DNA of 64,000 bases from Neorhodopirellula pilleata (lineage in GTDB: Bacteria; Planctomycetota; Planctomycetia; Pirellulales; Pirellulaceae), in assembly GCF_007859915.1 (NCBI RefSeq), contig NZ_SJPM01000018.1, forward strand, positions 1 through 64,000. The letters are read 5' to 3'. Shown here piece after piece: positions 42,215-51,947 of the stretch. The notes beneath the pieces were generated by a model, which saw nothing but the letters and a program-made list of their open reading frames with translations, did not search any database and was not told the origin of the DNA. The number at the start of each line of letters is the position of its first letter. The stretch's first letter is position 1. The translations under genes and the position numbers were made by a program.

Positions 42215-45200
42215 CTACCTCGAGACGGCAGACGTGTCGGCGGTTGTCGAACGGACCATGCCGGGGAACCAATCTTCAAGCGTTTGGCTGACTCCGGAAA
42301 GAGCGCGGCGTTGGATCGTAGGCGATGCCAGCGGCCCGTCGACCTCGATGGTCCAAAACGTGTAACTCGTATCACGCAGCGGGCTGATGACTTTGCTGAA
42401 CAAGTTTTGTGGACTGACGCGGGTGTTGAATGTCAGATCCAAGTGCTCTTGTCGCGACAGCGTGCCTCCGCCATCGAGTGCGACCAGATCGCCCCACAAT
42501 GTCAAACGATTGAAATGAACATCTTCCCCGAACAGGCTGAACTGGGTCTCACCGTCGGTGAACGCAACCGCTTCGGTGGGCGTGATTCGCAGTAGGTTGA
42601 GCGTCTGCACGATCAAGGGTAGTTCGTATAGGTTTGCGCCGCTGAGTCTTCCTGTTCCCGATCCTTTTAATAGATCGGTGTCGTTCAAGCGTCCTTCGAT
42701 TCGGGAGTTCATGTCAAACCTCCCCTTGATGCCCGAACGGGTTTGTCCCATTTCTGCCAGGATCGTGGCGATCTTGGCGTCCGACAATGAAACGCCGACG
42801 TCAAAATCACCACTCGATAGCGCCACCGTCCCACTGATGTCGATCAAACCGCCGAATAGGTTGCCAACCACCGGCGCTTGGCCGGTCACCGGACGTTCGT
42901 TAAGCGGATTGGTCGATCGCAGCGGTTGCCCGGTGATCGGATCGTCGGCACTGGAGAGAGTCCCCAATCGCAAGAGATCGCCGGCGATCGAAAACGGGCC
43001 TCGAATTCCTGTCGCTTGCAGTCCGAAGGCGTGCAACGAGTCGATCGCAACCCGCCCGCCTGCACGAATGATTTCGCCCTCTTTAATGCCACGAACGTCG
43101 ATTTCCCCACGCAACGAATGGACCGGGCCGACGTCACTGATTCGATTGCCTTCCAATTGCACCGTCACGTCCCAATCCAACGCCGGGTCGGGATGAGTCT
43201 CATCGGGAAGGCGGATGTGAGTCGTACCTCGAATCCCTAACGGTCCTCGTAGATCCAATCCACGCATCGCCCACGCCATTTGTTCGGGCAGGGCCGCGAT
43301 GAGTTCTTCGTCGGGGATCAGGCGACAACCGGTGTGCAAGTCCATCGACAACCACCACTGTCCGCCCGTGTCCGGCTCACATACGCCGTCGGCAATCAGT
43401 CGCGATGCGTCGTGGCGGCCACGCAGATTCTCGATCACAACGCGTTGATTCTGATAAGTTACTTTGCCACCGACGATATCGATCCGATATGGGATCGCTT
43501 TTGGGCGTATGCTTAAGGCGTTCGGCTGGACGCTTTCGCCGGACCGTTGCGCTGCCGTCAATGACAAATCGATCGGTTGAGAGCCGCGCTGGTGTATTTG
43601 AACGTCGACCTGGTCCAATGTGCCGGCGGGCGTCAATGCGTCCCAAATCGGACGAGACGACTCGGGCAATGACACCCGCAATGCTTGGTCCATCGCCAAG
43701 TCGGCCACGCGGAATCGCAGGTTCAGCTCCGATGGCCTGGACAGTCCGTCCGTTCGGTCTTCCGCCAATGGCATCTCGTAGAGACCATCACAAGCGATCT
43801 TAGCCGCGCCCGCGTTGTTGGCCGTGAACCCGATGATCCGGACAAGATCGTCCCGAACTTGTATTCGTCCATCGACATTGTAGAGGGGATAGGCGAAGTG
43901 GTCATATCGCAATGTTCCACCGGTGACTCGCAGGTCCACTTGGCGAGTCGTCGTCCCTTGTTCATCGGTTTGAAAGAGGGCGGATGCGAGTTCCACGGCA
44001 CCTCGCGGATGCAACGATCGTACGAATGACTCGAGTTTCGAGACCGATCGGCTATCACTTTGAATTGTTGCACCCGGTAGCGGATGCGGCATTCGGACTC
44101 GTGCGAATTCGCCATCGCGTGGTGTCAATGAAGCGATCAAAGCGTGGTCAATCGGTATCGCCCCTTCGGATTGGATTAAGATCTTCTTCTTGGGAGTGAC
44201 GACCTGCTCGGGAGTCAATTTCAAAGGAACTTCAAATTGACAGTGCATACGTCGACCGCCCGCCAAGCCGGTTAAGCGTTCGGCGTTGACTTGTCCGTCG
44301 GCGATATGAATCCATCCGGTCAACTGCTCGATCGGGTAAGGGAACTTCTCATAGTTCACGTCGACTTGGTCGCAATAAACTTCCGCATTGATCTGCCATT
44401 GCGAGAGCCACGATCCGGCTAGCGATCCAAGGGCGAGTGGGAAAGCGGAACGCAATCGAGCGTTCACGTCGATCTGACCGTTCGGTTCAAACCGATCGAA
44501 CAGTACCATCGAGCGGGAAGGAAGGATCGACTCGTAGCGGCGATCGATCTGCAAGTCTTCGGCGGACAACACGAGGTCAGCGTTGGCGACAGAAACAACG
44601 AGCGTCGATGGTCCCATTGGAATGCGGAGCACTGGCGAATCTTGTGGTGTCGTAACGACGAATTCACTCGGCAGCATCTGCAGATTCAGATCAGCCGATG
44701 CGGTTGCCTGGCAAAGAGCATCGCCCAACCGTACTGACGACGGCAGCAACTCGATGCGTTGCGGTGTGCAATGAATCGCCCCTTTTAAATCGCGAATGTC
44801 GTCTCCGATTCGCTTGTCCAGCCACATCGCTCGATGGACGGCCAAGTCAGCGGTATAGTCCAGTGTGGTCGGCTGGTTTGGTCGGACAAGATGTTGGAAC
44901 TGCACTTGCAAGTCGCCCAGCATCTCGAATTTGAGCTCCGGGGTGATGATCTTCGAATCGCCCAACCATGGCTGCAAACGGCTTAGAACCGATTGATCGA
45001 TCTTCCAATTTGTCACCGACATCTGCATCTGCGTCAGACGTCGCTGCTGTCCATCGTCGTGGGACCTCAGTTTCATTTCAAAACCGCCGCAAAGGTCGCT
45101 TTCGCCTCGGATCGTGATTCGTTTGTCCGACGGAACCGATGGCGTTTTCGCGCCAAGTTGGGTGCCCCCTCCCGAATCGCAAGACGATAAGACCACCATG

Positions 45201-45787
45201 TCGTTGCAACGAATTTGCAAAGGTCGTTCGGTTTGATCGGCGACGGTCAAATCGATCGCTGTCGAACGCAGTTCGATTTGCGGGCAAACCGGACCGAGTT
45301 GCGGCGGCGGCCACAAACCTGCAAGCGACACCGCTCCATCGGCACCCAAGTTCAATGCTGCATGGACCCCGTCCAAAACAACCCGACGGGTCGTTAGGGG
45401 ATTTCCATCTCCGAAGAACTTTTCCGGATGAACGTCCGCGAAAACGGTAATCGAGGCGATCTCGACCGGGGCCCGCGAGATCCATTTGGACACCGAGGCG
45501 GCCAGCGGAAGGACGCCCGAACCCGATGACTTGGGTGAAAAGGCGATGCCTTCAAACTGCAGGCCGATTCCCGGGCGATAAATACCACGGCGGATTGAAA
45601 CGTCCCAATCGACGTAATGCTCTCGTAGTTGTTTTTCAAATACACGCCGGGCTTGTTCCCCGATCGTTTGAGGTGCGATCGTCCGCCCGACAAAGAAGAT
45701 CGCCGCGCAGACGACCACCAAGACCAGCAACGCTTTCACGCGTCCCGGTTTCGGTGGTGACGGGGGATCGGATTCCGGCTTGGGCAA
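42215..45787 (-). CDS. Large AsmA-like inner-membrane-anchored protein (1190 aa)
   Basis: One N-terminal transmembrane helix (VKALLVLVVVCAAIFFVG) is followed by over 1100 residues of mostly beta structure. The end has the AsmA C-terminal pattern: SGTGRLSGANLYELPLIVQTL, then LLRITPTEAVAFTDGETQFSLFGEDVHFNRLTLWG, and DLTFNTRVSPQNLFSK. AsmA/TamB-like proteins form long grooves thought to carry lipids across the periplasm. The start is a TTG at 45787 with AAGGA upstream; no ATG fits. It converges on the DUF1559 operon. A smaller relative is at 35623. Confidence 0.75.
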   Translation of the reverse strand: MPKPESDPPSPPKPGRVKALLVLVVVCAAIFFVGRTIAPQTIGEQARRVFEKQLREHYVDWDVSIRRGIYRPGIGLQFEGIAFSPKSSGSGVLPLAASVSKWISRAPVEIASITVFADVHPEKFFGDGNPLTTRRVVLDGVHAALNLGADGAVSLAGLWPPPQLGPVCPQIELRSTAIDLTVADQTERPLQIRCNDMVVLSSCDSGGGTQLGAKTPSVPSDKRITIRGESDLCGGFEMKLRSHDDGQQRRLTQMQMSVTNWKIDQSVLSRLQPWLGDSKIITPELKFEMLGDLQVQFQHLVRPNQPTTLDYTADLAVHRAMWLDKRIGDDIRDLKGAIHCTPQRIELLPSSVRLGDALCQATASADLNLQMLPSEFVVTTPQDSPVLRIPMGPSTLVVSVANADLVLSAEDLQIDRRYESILPSRSMVLFDRFEPNGQIDVNARLRSAFPLALGSLAGSWLSQWQINAEVYCDQVDVNYEKFPYPIEQLTGWIHIADGQVNAERLTGLAGGRRMHCQFEVPLKLTPEQVVTPKKKILIQSEGAIPIDHALIASLTPRDGEFARVRMPHPLPGATIQSDSRSVSKLESFVRSLHPRGAVELASALFQTDEQGTTTRQVDLRVTGGTLRYDHFAYPLYNVDGRIQVRDDLVRIIGFTANNAGAAKIACDGLYEMPLAEDRTDGLSRPSELNLRFRVADLAMDQALRVSLPESSRPIWDALTPAGTLDQVDVQIHQRGSQPIDLSLTAAQRSGESVQPNALSIRPKAIPYRIDIVGGKVTYQNQRVVIENLRGRHDASRLIADGVCEPDTGGQWWLSMDLHTGCRLIPDEELIAALPEQMAWAMRGLDLRGPLGIRGTTHIRLPDETHPDPALDWDVTVQLEGNRISDVGPVHSLRGEIDVRGIKEGEIIRAGGRVAIDSLHAFGLQATGIRGPFSIAGDLLRLGTLSSADDPITGQPLRSTNPLNERPVTGQAPVVGNLFGGLIDISGTVALSSGDFDVGVSLSDAKIATILAEMGQTRSGIKGRFDMNSRIEGRLNDTDLLKGSGTGRLSGANLYELPLIVQTLNLLRITPTEAVAFTDGETQFSLFGEDVHFNRLTLWGDLVALDGGGTLSRQEHLDLTFNTRVSPQNLFSKVISPLRDTSYTFWTIEVDGPLASPTIQRRALSGVSQTLEDWFPGMVRSTTADTSAVSR

Positions 45788-45844
45788 CGTAACGGTCTCG
45801 TCCTTGAGAACGTGGAGGAATTCCCAATGTTACCGCCTTGTTTC

Positions 45845-47488
45845 CTAACTCAACCACCCCAAAAACGATGCAAAACGATACAACCAAGGACTTTGCCATG
45901 GCGAATCGAGCGATGTCGACATCGAGAAAACACTCGCCGCAAGAAGCACTCCCAACATAATTCGCCCTACCGCCTTTTCGCTCCACGAGTCCGCTTCGGC
46001 CAGCATCCCGTACAACCACAGGGGGGCGAACCACAGCATCCAACGGAAACAAATGCTGACACCGCCATAATTTCGGTCGATCTCGGGTCTGGCCACGTAA
46101 AACGCGAAGCATACGAGAGAGGAAAGGGCAACCGAAACCGCCAATCTTCGTTCGTATCCCGGTCCCTTTAGGCAACGATAAGCCAGCCCAAACGGCATGA
46201 GAATCCAAATCGGAGTCAAGGAAAACAGGCCGTAGTGTCCGACGGTCGCGTGAAACAGGTAAGCCGCTCGGCTCGGTTCACCCAAATCTACCCCGCGTCG
46301 GTTGCCCGACCGCCAATAACTGCGAGGGTATTCGTACCAATCATCCCAACTGCGGAGATTCCACCGTGCTCCGGATTTGGATGCCGGATCTTGCTCGACC
46401 TTATACTGAATCTCTCGAAACTTCCCATCTTGCTCAAATTCCGCGACGATCGCGTATCCACCCTCGAACAGGGATCGCACCAAAATGCTCTTTGCCGATT
46501 CGAGCGGCTGAGTTTCTCGCAACGCGTCGCGCAGCGAGTCGGCGACCGCCTTTTCAGAATCTTGTGCCGCAACATTCCACTCAAACGTGTCTTGAACGTC
46601 GCCGTAACCTCGATGGGCATACGGCGTCCGCCAGCTTTGGTGCGCCCAGTAATTGGTGCCGAAGATGCCAGCGGCAACGATCATCGCGCCGAGCAGAAAG
46701 CCGGGAATCGATCGAGGAGCCTCCCACGCAAACAGCACGCCCCATAAACAGAACATGGAAAGGGCGGGCAATTCACACGCGACCGTAAAAGCGGCTGAGG
46801 TGCCGGCGACAAACCATGGCCAAAATCGCGGCATATAGGTCAGTGAACTGAAATCGTCATGAATTCGTTCGCAACAACGCAGGTAAATCCATAACGTCAG
46901 TGAAGTCGCCGCAGCGGCGAACAAATGATTGTTCAGTGCAATGGCAAACGGTGTCAGCATCGTGCCGAAACACGCTGCGGCGACGACGAGCCGTTTGGCA
47001 AAATCGGTCGTGTCGGTGCGTTCGACCGTCCACATCATGGTGACCAAAAACAGTGCGAGCGTGGGCACATTGATCAACAACAGCAACATTCGCGGCACGT
47101 AGATCGGTTGATCCGTCATCGACAAGCCGGTGCTCCAGTGCAACGCTTTGTAAACACCTGCGATCAACGTGGTCAGCAAAGTGGGTTTGCTACTGTAGTA
47201 GTGCAGCCGTCCATCCGGGCCGACGTGTCGGACTTTGTCGATCGTATCCCATAACCGATGACCTTTGGGCGTCTTAATCACGATCAGTTCGTCGATCGCA
47301 AAGGTGCCTTTCTCGACCAACGCGGCAACGCTAACCCATCGACTGCGATCGTTCGCGCTCAGAAATGCTGAATCCCCCTCGGGATTGATGACGGTCGCGA
47401 TCCGGCCGGATACTAACGCCAACGTGATCGCGATCAGGATGAAGTGCATCCGGATCCGCCGCTGCTGCGGTTGCTCGTGTTTCCGCAT
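45845..47488 (-). CDS. Polytopic membrane protein, GT39/mannosyltransferase-like (547 aa)
   Basis: About ten transmembrane segments with a large early loop (residues 40-110, with DSAFLSANDRSRW and HYYSSKPTLLTTLIAG) and a large late loop (about 290-400), an arrangement like lipid-linked glycosyltransferases of the GT-C type. No clear DD or DE catalytic pair after the first helix is certain; the K-P-T-L-L motif in the loop recalls ArnT-like proteins. Its start overlaps the stop of the polyprenol-phosphate glycosyltransferase gene by one base (TAATG), so the two likely act together: one charges a lipid carrier and the other uses it (inference). Confidence 0.65.
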   Translation of the reverse strand: MRKHEQPQQRRIRMHFILIAITLALVSGRIATVINPEGDSAFLSANDRSRWVSVAALVEKGTFAIDELIVIKTPKGHRLWDTIDKVRHVGPDGRLHYYSSKPTLLTTLIAGVYKALHWSTGLSMTDQPIYVPRMLLLLINVPTLALFLVTMMWTVERTDTTDFAKRLVVAAACFGTMLTPFAIALNNHLFAAAATSLTLWIYLRCCERIHDDFSSLTYMPRFWPWFVAGTSAAFTVACELPALSMFCLWGVLFAWEAPRSIPGFLLGAMIVAAGIFGTNYWAHQSWRTPYAHRGYGDVQDTFEWNVAAQDSEKAVADSLRDALRETQPLESAKSILVRSLFEGGYAIVAEFEQDGKFREIQYKVEQDPASKSGARWNLRSWDDWYEYPRSYWRSGNRRGVDLGEPSRAAYLFHATVGHYGLFSLTPIWILMPFGLAYRCLKGPGYERRLAVSVALSSLVCFAFYVARPEIDRNYGGVSICFRWMLWFAPLWLYGMLAEADSWSEKAVGRIMLGVLLAASVFSMSTSLDSPWQSPWLYRFASFLGWLS

Positions 47489-48660
47489 TACGAATGGGTT
47501 CCGCGTGGATCATCAAAGCCGACAACTTGCGAGACGCTGTAGGTGACATGTTGCATCGGCAAAACGCTCGCTCCACCTCCGACGTTGGATTGAATCTGGA
47601 TTTGCCTTAAAGAGCGGTCTCGAGCCGCCGAAACTGAAACGATCAACTCCGCGATCAATCCCGCGAGCACACATTGCGCTCCCAACAACACAGCGAGAAT
47701 GCAGTAATAAAAAATCGCGGTCGCGTGCAAATGCAATGGCTCGCCGCCAGAGACTCGAGTAATCACCCACATGGCGCTGAGATACAACATGCCCAACGAC
47801 CCGGCAGCGAAACAAGCCAATCCCGCCGAGCCGATCAGATGCAGCGGCCGGCGACCGTAACCGGTCAACAAATAAACGCTCATCAGGTCCAAGAATCCCT
47901 TGCCGATTCGCGACCACCCGTACTTCGAATGGCCGTGCTGCCGGGGATGATGCAGCACCTCAATCTCGCCCACCCGCCATCCGCGAGCGGACGCCAAGAC
48001 GGGGATAAAACGATGCCGCTCGCCGTACAAATCGACTTCCGCGAGCACTTCACGCCGATAGGCTTTGAAGCCGCAGTTGTGGTCATGCAGCCGAACTCCG
48101 GTTAGCCCGCTGACCATCGCGTTGAACACACGACTGGGCAAGACCTTGTGCCATGGGTCATGCCGGACCCGCTTCCATCCGCTGACCACGTCGTGCCCCT
48201 GTCCGATCGCATCCAAGAAACGTGGGATCTCATCGGGATCGTCTTGTAAGTCCGCGTCCATCGTTAGCACGACGCGACCACGAGCGACTGCAAACCCGGC
48301 CGCAAGTGCCGCCGCCTTGCCAAAGTTGCGACGCAAACGGATCGCCAAAGTTCGCGATGCCGGAACGGACGACGATACCAACCCCGCCAATCCGCTCATC
48401 TTCTCCCACGTCGCATCGGTGGAGCCATCGTCAATGAAGATTACCTCGACCGACTTATCGCACGAACGACAAACTTCAACTACACGGCCGTGCAGACGTG
48501 CGACGGAGTCTTCCTCGTTCATCGCCGGAACGACAACGGACAAATCAAAATCCGTGACGGCTTCAGGGCGACTTGATGCCGGCTGAGTCGAAGGCGGTCG
48601 GTTGGCGAGCACTGCGGCGTCGAACGCGTCTGTCGACGAATAAAGTGATTCTGTATTCAT
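47488..48660 (-). CDS. Family 2 glycosyltransferase, dolichol/undecaprenyl-phosphate sugar transferase-like (390 aa)
   Basis: Membrane GT2 enzyme that transfers a sugar to a polyprenyl phosphate. LSVVVPAMNEEDSVARLH opens the domain, VIFIDDGSTDATWE and VLTMDADLQDDPDEIPRFL give the nucleotide-sugar and metal-binding aspartates, and HDHNCGFKAYRREVL is typical of the DPM1/GtrB/ArnC group. Two C-terminal transmembrane helices (about 280-350) follow. ATG at 48660 is used; ATG at 48669 is equally in frame. The N-terminal 45 residues are a variable extension. It is coupled to the polytopic protein gene downstream. Confidence 0.85.
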   Translation of the reverse strand: MNTESLYSSTDAFDAAVLANRPPSTQPASSRPEAVTDFDLSVVVPAMNEEDSVARLHGRVVEVCRSCDKSVEVIFIDDGSTDATWEKMSGLAGLVSSSVPASRTLAIRLRRNFGKAAALAAGFAVARGRVVLTMDADLQDDPDEIPRFLDAIGQGHDVVSGWKRVRHDPWHKVLPSRVFNAMVSGLTGVRLHDHNCGFKAYRREVLAEVDLYGERHRFIPVLASARGWRVGEIEVLHHPRQHGHSKYGWSRIGKGFLDLMSVYLLTGYGRRPLHLIGSAGLACFAAGSLGMLYLSAMWVITRVSGGEPLHLHATAIFYYCILAVLLGAQCVLAGLIAELIVSVSAARDRSLRQIQIQSNVGGGASVLPMQHVTYSVSQVVGFDDPRGTHS

Positions 48661-48879
48661 GGTCCCCATTTTGGTTGGCGGAACCGTCAGAGTGTAGAAC
48701 AAATCTTCCGGTTGGTATCACCCCCACCCGAATAATCTTGGCCGGTTTTCTCGCGGTCCGGTTGATCGGATGATGAGCCGAAGTGTGAACGAAGATGAAC
48801 TAGCCCTTAATCCGCATCAAGGGTGCTCATGTTCACCGGATTGGCGATTCAGCCGTACTGGCAAGCTGAAACACACGCC

Positions 48880-50217
48880 CTACTTCAAATCGACTAGGTG
48901 CCAAGCTTCGATTTGACGCCTCATCCGCGAGACCACGTCGGGATGGTTCGCGGAGACTTCGATCTTTTCATGCGGATCGGTCTTGAGATGATACAAACGC
49001 ACTGGTTGATCATCCCATGAATGCACGTCGCGATAAAGCGTTGTGTCTTTTCCATGATAGCGGACCAGCAGTTTCCAATCGTCTTCGACGCACCACAGAT
49101 ATTGCAACGTGTCGTCGGGCGCGTCGGGGGTCATGTTGTGAATCGCGTGCGTCACGCCGTAGACGGCTTGGCGCTTCGATCTCGCGTTGTCGTCCATCAA
49201 GTTGATACCCGGCAAGTCCGCCGGCGGTCGCTCACCTACGGCGGCGGCAATCGTCGGGAAAATATCGATGGCGTGGGCTAGGTCGTCCGAGCGACCGGCG
49301 CGAATTCTATCGGGCCACGAGATCATGATCGGGGTGCGGATGCCGTATTCATAGGGCGAACCCTTGGAACGCAATGCATACTGACGCCATTGTTTTTGGT
49401 TCGGGTCGTCGGCGTTGGTACTGATCGGCATCCATCCGTTGTCGCAGATATAAATAACCAACGTGTTCTCACGCACTCCTTTGGCATCGAGATGATCGAG
49501 CAACACACCGCACGTTTCGTCGAACCATTCACACATCGCATCATAGCACGCGACGTCTTCGGCCCGACCGTCGCGACGATATTTGTCCCATAGTCGCTTC
49601 GGCGGATTGTGAGGCGAGTGCGGCATGAATGGAGCGTACCAAACTAAGAACGGTTTGTTGGCTTGCGTCGCCCGGTCGATGAATTCAGTCACCGGTCGCA
49701 TCGTCTCGCGGCCGATCTTCAATCCCTCATCGCCATGACGTCCGCCACGCTGGGGATCGCCGTGCGTCATGCCGTCGGTAAATCCGCCGTCGCTCCAGGA
49801 ACCTTCCCACCATTTGCCGGATTGATGAGCCAGGTATCCGCGATCGGTCAACCAGCGGACAAAACTGGCATACTGATGAAACGCCTCGCGCATCGGCGCA
49901 TCGAGCGCCGCCCGTTGGTTCTTTCCGTCGACATCGTTGCCCGTGATCCCATGCTCGAACGGATACCGCCCCGTCAACATGGATGCGAGCGAAGGACGAC
50001 ACAACGGTGAGGCGACGTAGCCACGTTCGAACACCAAACTGCGCCGGGCTAATGCGTCTAAATGCGGCGTCTGGATATCGGGATGGCCCATGAAACCGTA
50101 GTCGGTCCACGCTTGGTCATCGCTAAGGATAAAGACGACGTTGGGTGGATCGGATGCGAGCGTCGGCTTGAACCAAACGCAAACAACAATCAGCAAAGCA
50201 AAAAGGCGAGTATTCAT
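48880..50217 (-). CDS. Secreted sulfatase with a CRPSL active-site motif (445 aa)
   Basis: Secreted type I sulfatase with signal peptide (ends PTLASDPP), metal-binding VVFILSDDQAWTDYG, HQSGKWWEG and LVIYICDNGWMP blocks. The maturation motif reads ASPLCRPSLASMLTGRYP: cysteine and proline are present, but leucine replaces the arginine of the usual C-x-P-S/T-R signature at +4. Formylglycine formation may therefore need a permissive generating enzyme, or the protein may belong to a sulfatase subfamily that tolerates this. Otherwise it is complete. It is followed by a 476-base repeat-rich gap. Confidence 0.88.
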   Translation of the reverse strand: MNTRLFALLIVVCVWFKPTLASDPPNVVFILSDDQAWTDYGFMGHPDIQTPHLDALARRSLVFERGYVASPLCRPSLASMLTGRYPFEHGITGNDVDGKNQRAALDAPMREAFHQYASFVRWLTDRGYLAHQSGKWWEGSWSDGGFTDGMTHGDPQRGGRHGDEGLKIGRETMRPVTEFIDRATQANKPFLVWYAPFMPHSPHNPPKRLWDKYRRDGRAEDVACYDAMCEWFDETCGVLLDHLDAKGVRENTLVIYICDNGWMPISTNADDPNQKQWRQYALRSKGSPYEYGIRTPIMISWPDRIRAGRSDDLAHAIDIFPTIAAAVGERPPADLPGINLMDDNARSKRQAVYGVTHAIHNMTPDAPDDTLQYLWCVEDDWKLLVRYHGKDTTLYRDVHSWDDQPVRLYHLKTDPHEKIEVSANHPDVVSRMRRQIEAWHLVDLK

Positions 50218-50470
50218 CGGAAAATCAAATGGTGAATAGAGAACAAAGAACCGACCAGAAACATGTTATCGGCCGCAGCGCTACGGGGTGACTTCGAGGT
50301 ACGGAACTTCGGGATCGGGAGGCGGAGCCTCCTAGGCAGTGCGTTCCCAGGCGGGAGTCTGGGAACGAGTGGATTGTCCAAACTGGTTTCCAGGCTGCCG
50401 CGCTCGTTATACCCCACAAGTCATTATGAATTGCTCCCCTGCCAGCTCGTCTGGCAGGAAGCCGAGGTTG

Positions 50471-50589
50471 GCAAGCTAGACACAAACCGCAGTTTTCCCA
50501 ACCTTCCGAGTTTCACTTGTGCTCGCCGCTTGAAGCCGCGAGCACAAGTGAAACTCGGAAGGTTGGGAGGGCGTCGGTGTCTAGCTTGC
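50471..50589. repeat. Two-layer long hairpin with 29-base perfect inner arms
   Basis: Inner arms at 50497-50525 and 50539-50567 (29 of 29 bases complementary, 13-base loop; core TTCCGAGTTTCACTTGTGC). Outer arms GCAAGCTAGACAC (50471-50483) and GTGTCTAGCTTGC (50577-50589). A further small palindrome, GTTCCCAG / CTGGGAAC, lies at 50343-50366. These explain most of the gap 50218-50693; no gene is seen. Confidence 0.9.
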
Positions 50590-50693
50590 AAACCTTATTC
50601 ACCCACGAGACGAGCTCGTGGGGGTCAAAAAGATGTGTAGGATAAAGAGGGCGGGAGCCTAGGGAACGAGTGGAAGCGTTAGGGCTGATTTGA

Positions 50694-51947
50694 TTAGGAA
50701 TGTGCCGCAACCGCTAGCAACGATTCGCGTCCGACCAACCAACTCGAGGTGCTTTGAATCGCTAGGTCCGTTTCGTCCAAGGGTTGCCCCGAGCGGATCG
50801 CTGAAATGAACGCATTGAACTGGCCTTGCCAGCCTTTACCGGCGATTTCTTTCGCGTCGCTTTGCCAGACAATCTTTCCCGCAGCATCGCGGATCAAGCC
50901 TCGGGCGAAATCACAACTTCCCAAGCTGCCTTCGAGCAACTCGCCCATTCCACGACGTTGGCTGTGGTCGCCACCATAACTCGCTAGCGCGATCCGACCG
51001 TCGGAATAAGTATAACGTATGGCTTGATCCTCGGATTCGGCGTAGATAGGTGTTGCGCCGAAAGCCCAATTGACAACGTCGAGCGAGTGGAGCAAACGGT
51101 GATCGATCACGTCACCGCCTGCCCAGCGGAAATGCATCCAGTGCTTCAGCTCGAAGTCACCCGATCGGGTCTGGTTCCGCTCGGCCGATGGCGGTAAGCC
51201 GATTTGCGAAGCGTACAGATTGGCGCTGACGAGGCGACCGATCTTTCCAATGCGAAGTTGTTCAATCGTCTGTTGTGACCGGACCTCGTGGCGTCGTTGT
51301 AATCCGGAGGCCACGGCCAATCGTTGGTTTCGCGCGGCGATCGCGGCCGCCTGGATTTTCTCCAAGCCGTTTTGATCGATCGCCACGTGGCTTTCCATCA
51401 TCACATGTTTACCCGCCTCGATTGCGGCGGAAAATTGGTCGGCGCGAAACACGGGCGGGGCCGCCAAGATGACCAAGTCGATGTCGGTGGCGAGCAATTG
51501 TCGCCAGGCGGTTAGTCCGACGAAACGGCGATCGCCTACGTTGACGAATCCAGACTGACGGCTGTTGATCGCTCGATAGGCGGATTGCAGTTGGTTACCA
51601 AATGCGTCGGCCATCGCAAACAACTCGACACGTCCGGAATCGAGCAGATGGTTGGTTTGCAACGCTTCGATCGCGGCGGCCTTGCCACGGGCCCCGCAAC
51701 CGATCAAGCCGACGCGGAGGGTGTCGCTGCCGAACGCATGAGCGGCGCGTGCGATCGTTTGCTCGGCCGCCAAGACGGCTCCGCCGGCGATCGCCATCGA
51801 GCTTTTGGCAAAAAATCCACGGCGGTTACCGACGCCTACCAAGGCCTCATTGATTCGACCGGGAACGTTGTGACGACCGGCTTCGTGCTGGCGACCGGCG
51901 GACTGTACGTGCGCGGCCAAGGGGGCTTTTCGATTAGGTTGCGTCAA
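50694..51947 (-). CDS. Gfo/Idh/MocA-family oxidoreductase with Tat signal (417 aa)
   Basis: A twin-arginine signal (NRRGFFAKSSMAIAGGAVLA, residues 41-60) precedes a Rossmann domain with LRVGLIGCGARGK. In this family a K-H-V-x-x-E-K-P motif carries the catalytic lysine; here it reads GKHVMMESHVAID, so serine 186 replaces that lysine. The later HFRWAGGDVIDHRLLHSLDVVNWAFG is conserved. The start is a TTG at 51947 that overlaps the der stop (TTGA); a TTG at codon 36 would give a more usual short Tat leader. It may be a non-catalytic or altered enzyme. Confidence 0.82.
   Translation of the reverse strand: MTQPNRKAPLAAHVQSAGRQHEAGRHNVPGRINEALVGVGNRRGFFAKSSMAIAGGAVLAAEQTIARAAHAFGSDTLRVGLIGCGARGKAAAIEALQTNHLLDSGRVELFAMADAFGNQLQSAYRAINSRQSGFVNVGDRRFVGLTAWRQLLATDIDLVILAAPPVFRADQFSAAIEAGKHVMMESHVAIDQNGLEKIQAAAIAARNQRLAVASGLQRRHEVRSQQTIEQLRIGKIGRLVSANLYASQIGLPPSAERNQTRSGDFELKHWMHFRWAGGDVIDHRLLHSLDVVNWAFGATPIYAESEDQAIRYTYSDGRIALASYGGDHSQRRGMGELLEGSLGSCDFARGLIRDAAGKIVWQSDAKEIAGKGWQGQFNAFISAIRSGQPLDETDLAIQSTSSWLVGRESLLAVAAHS

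Noticed and set aside
42558-43196. 212-codon plus-strand frame opposite the large AsmA-like gene
   Set aside because: No recognisable features; the opposite frame continues through it as one 1190-residue protein.
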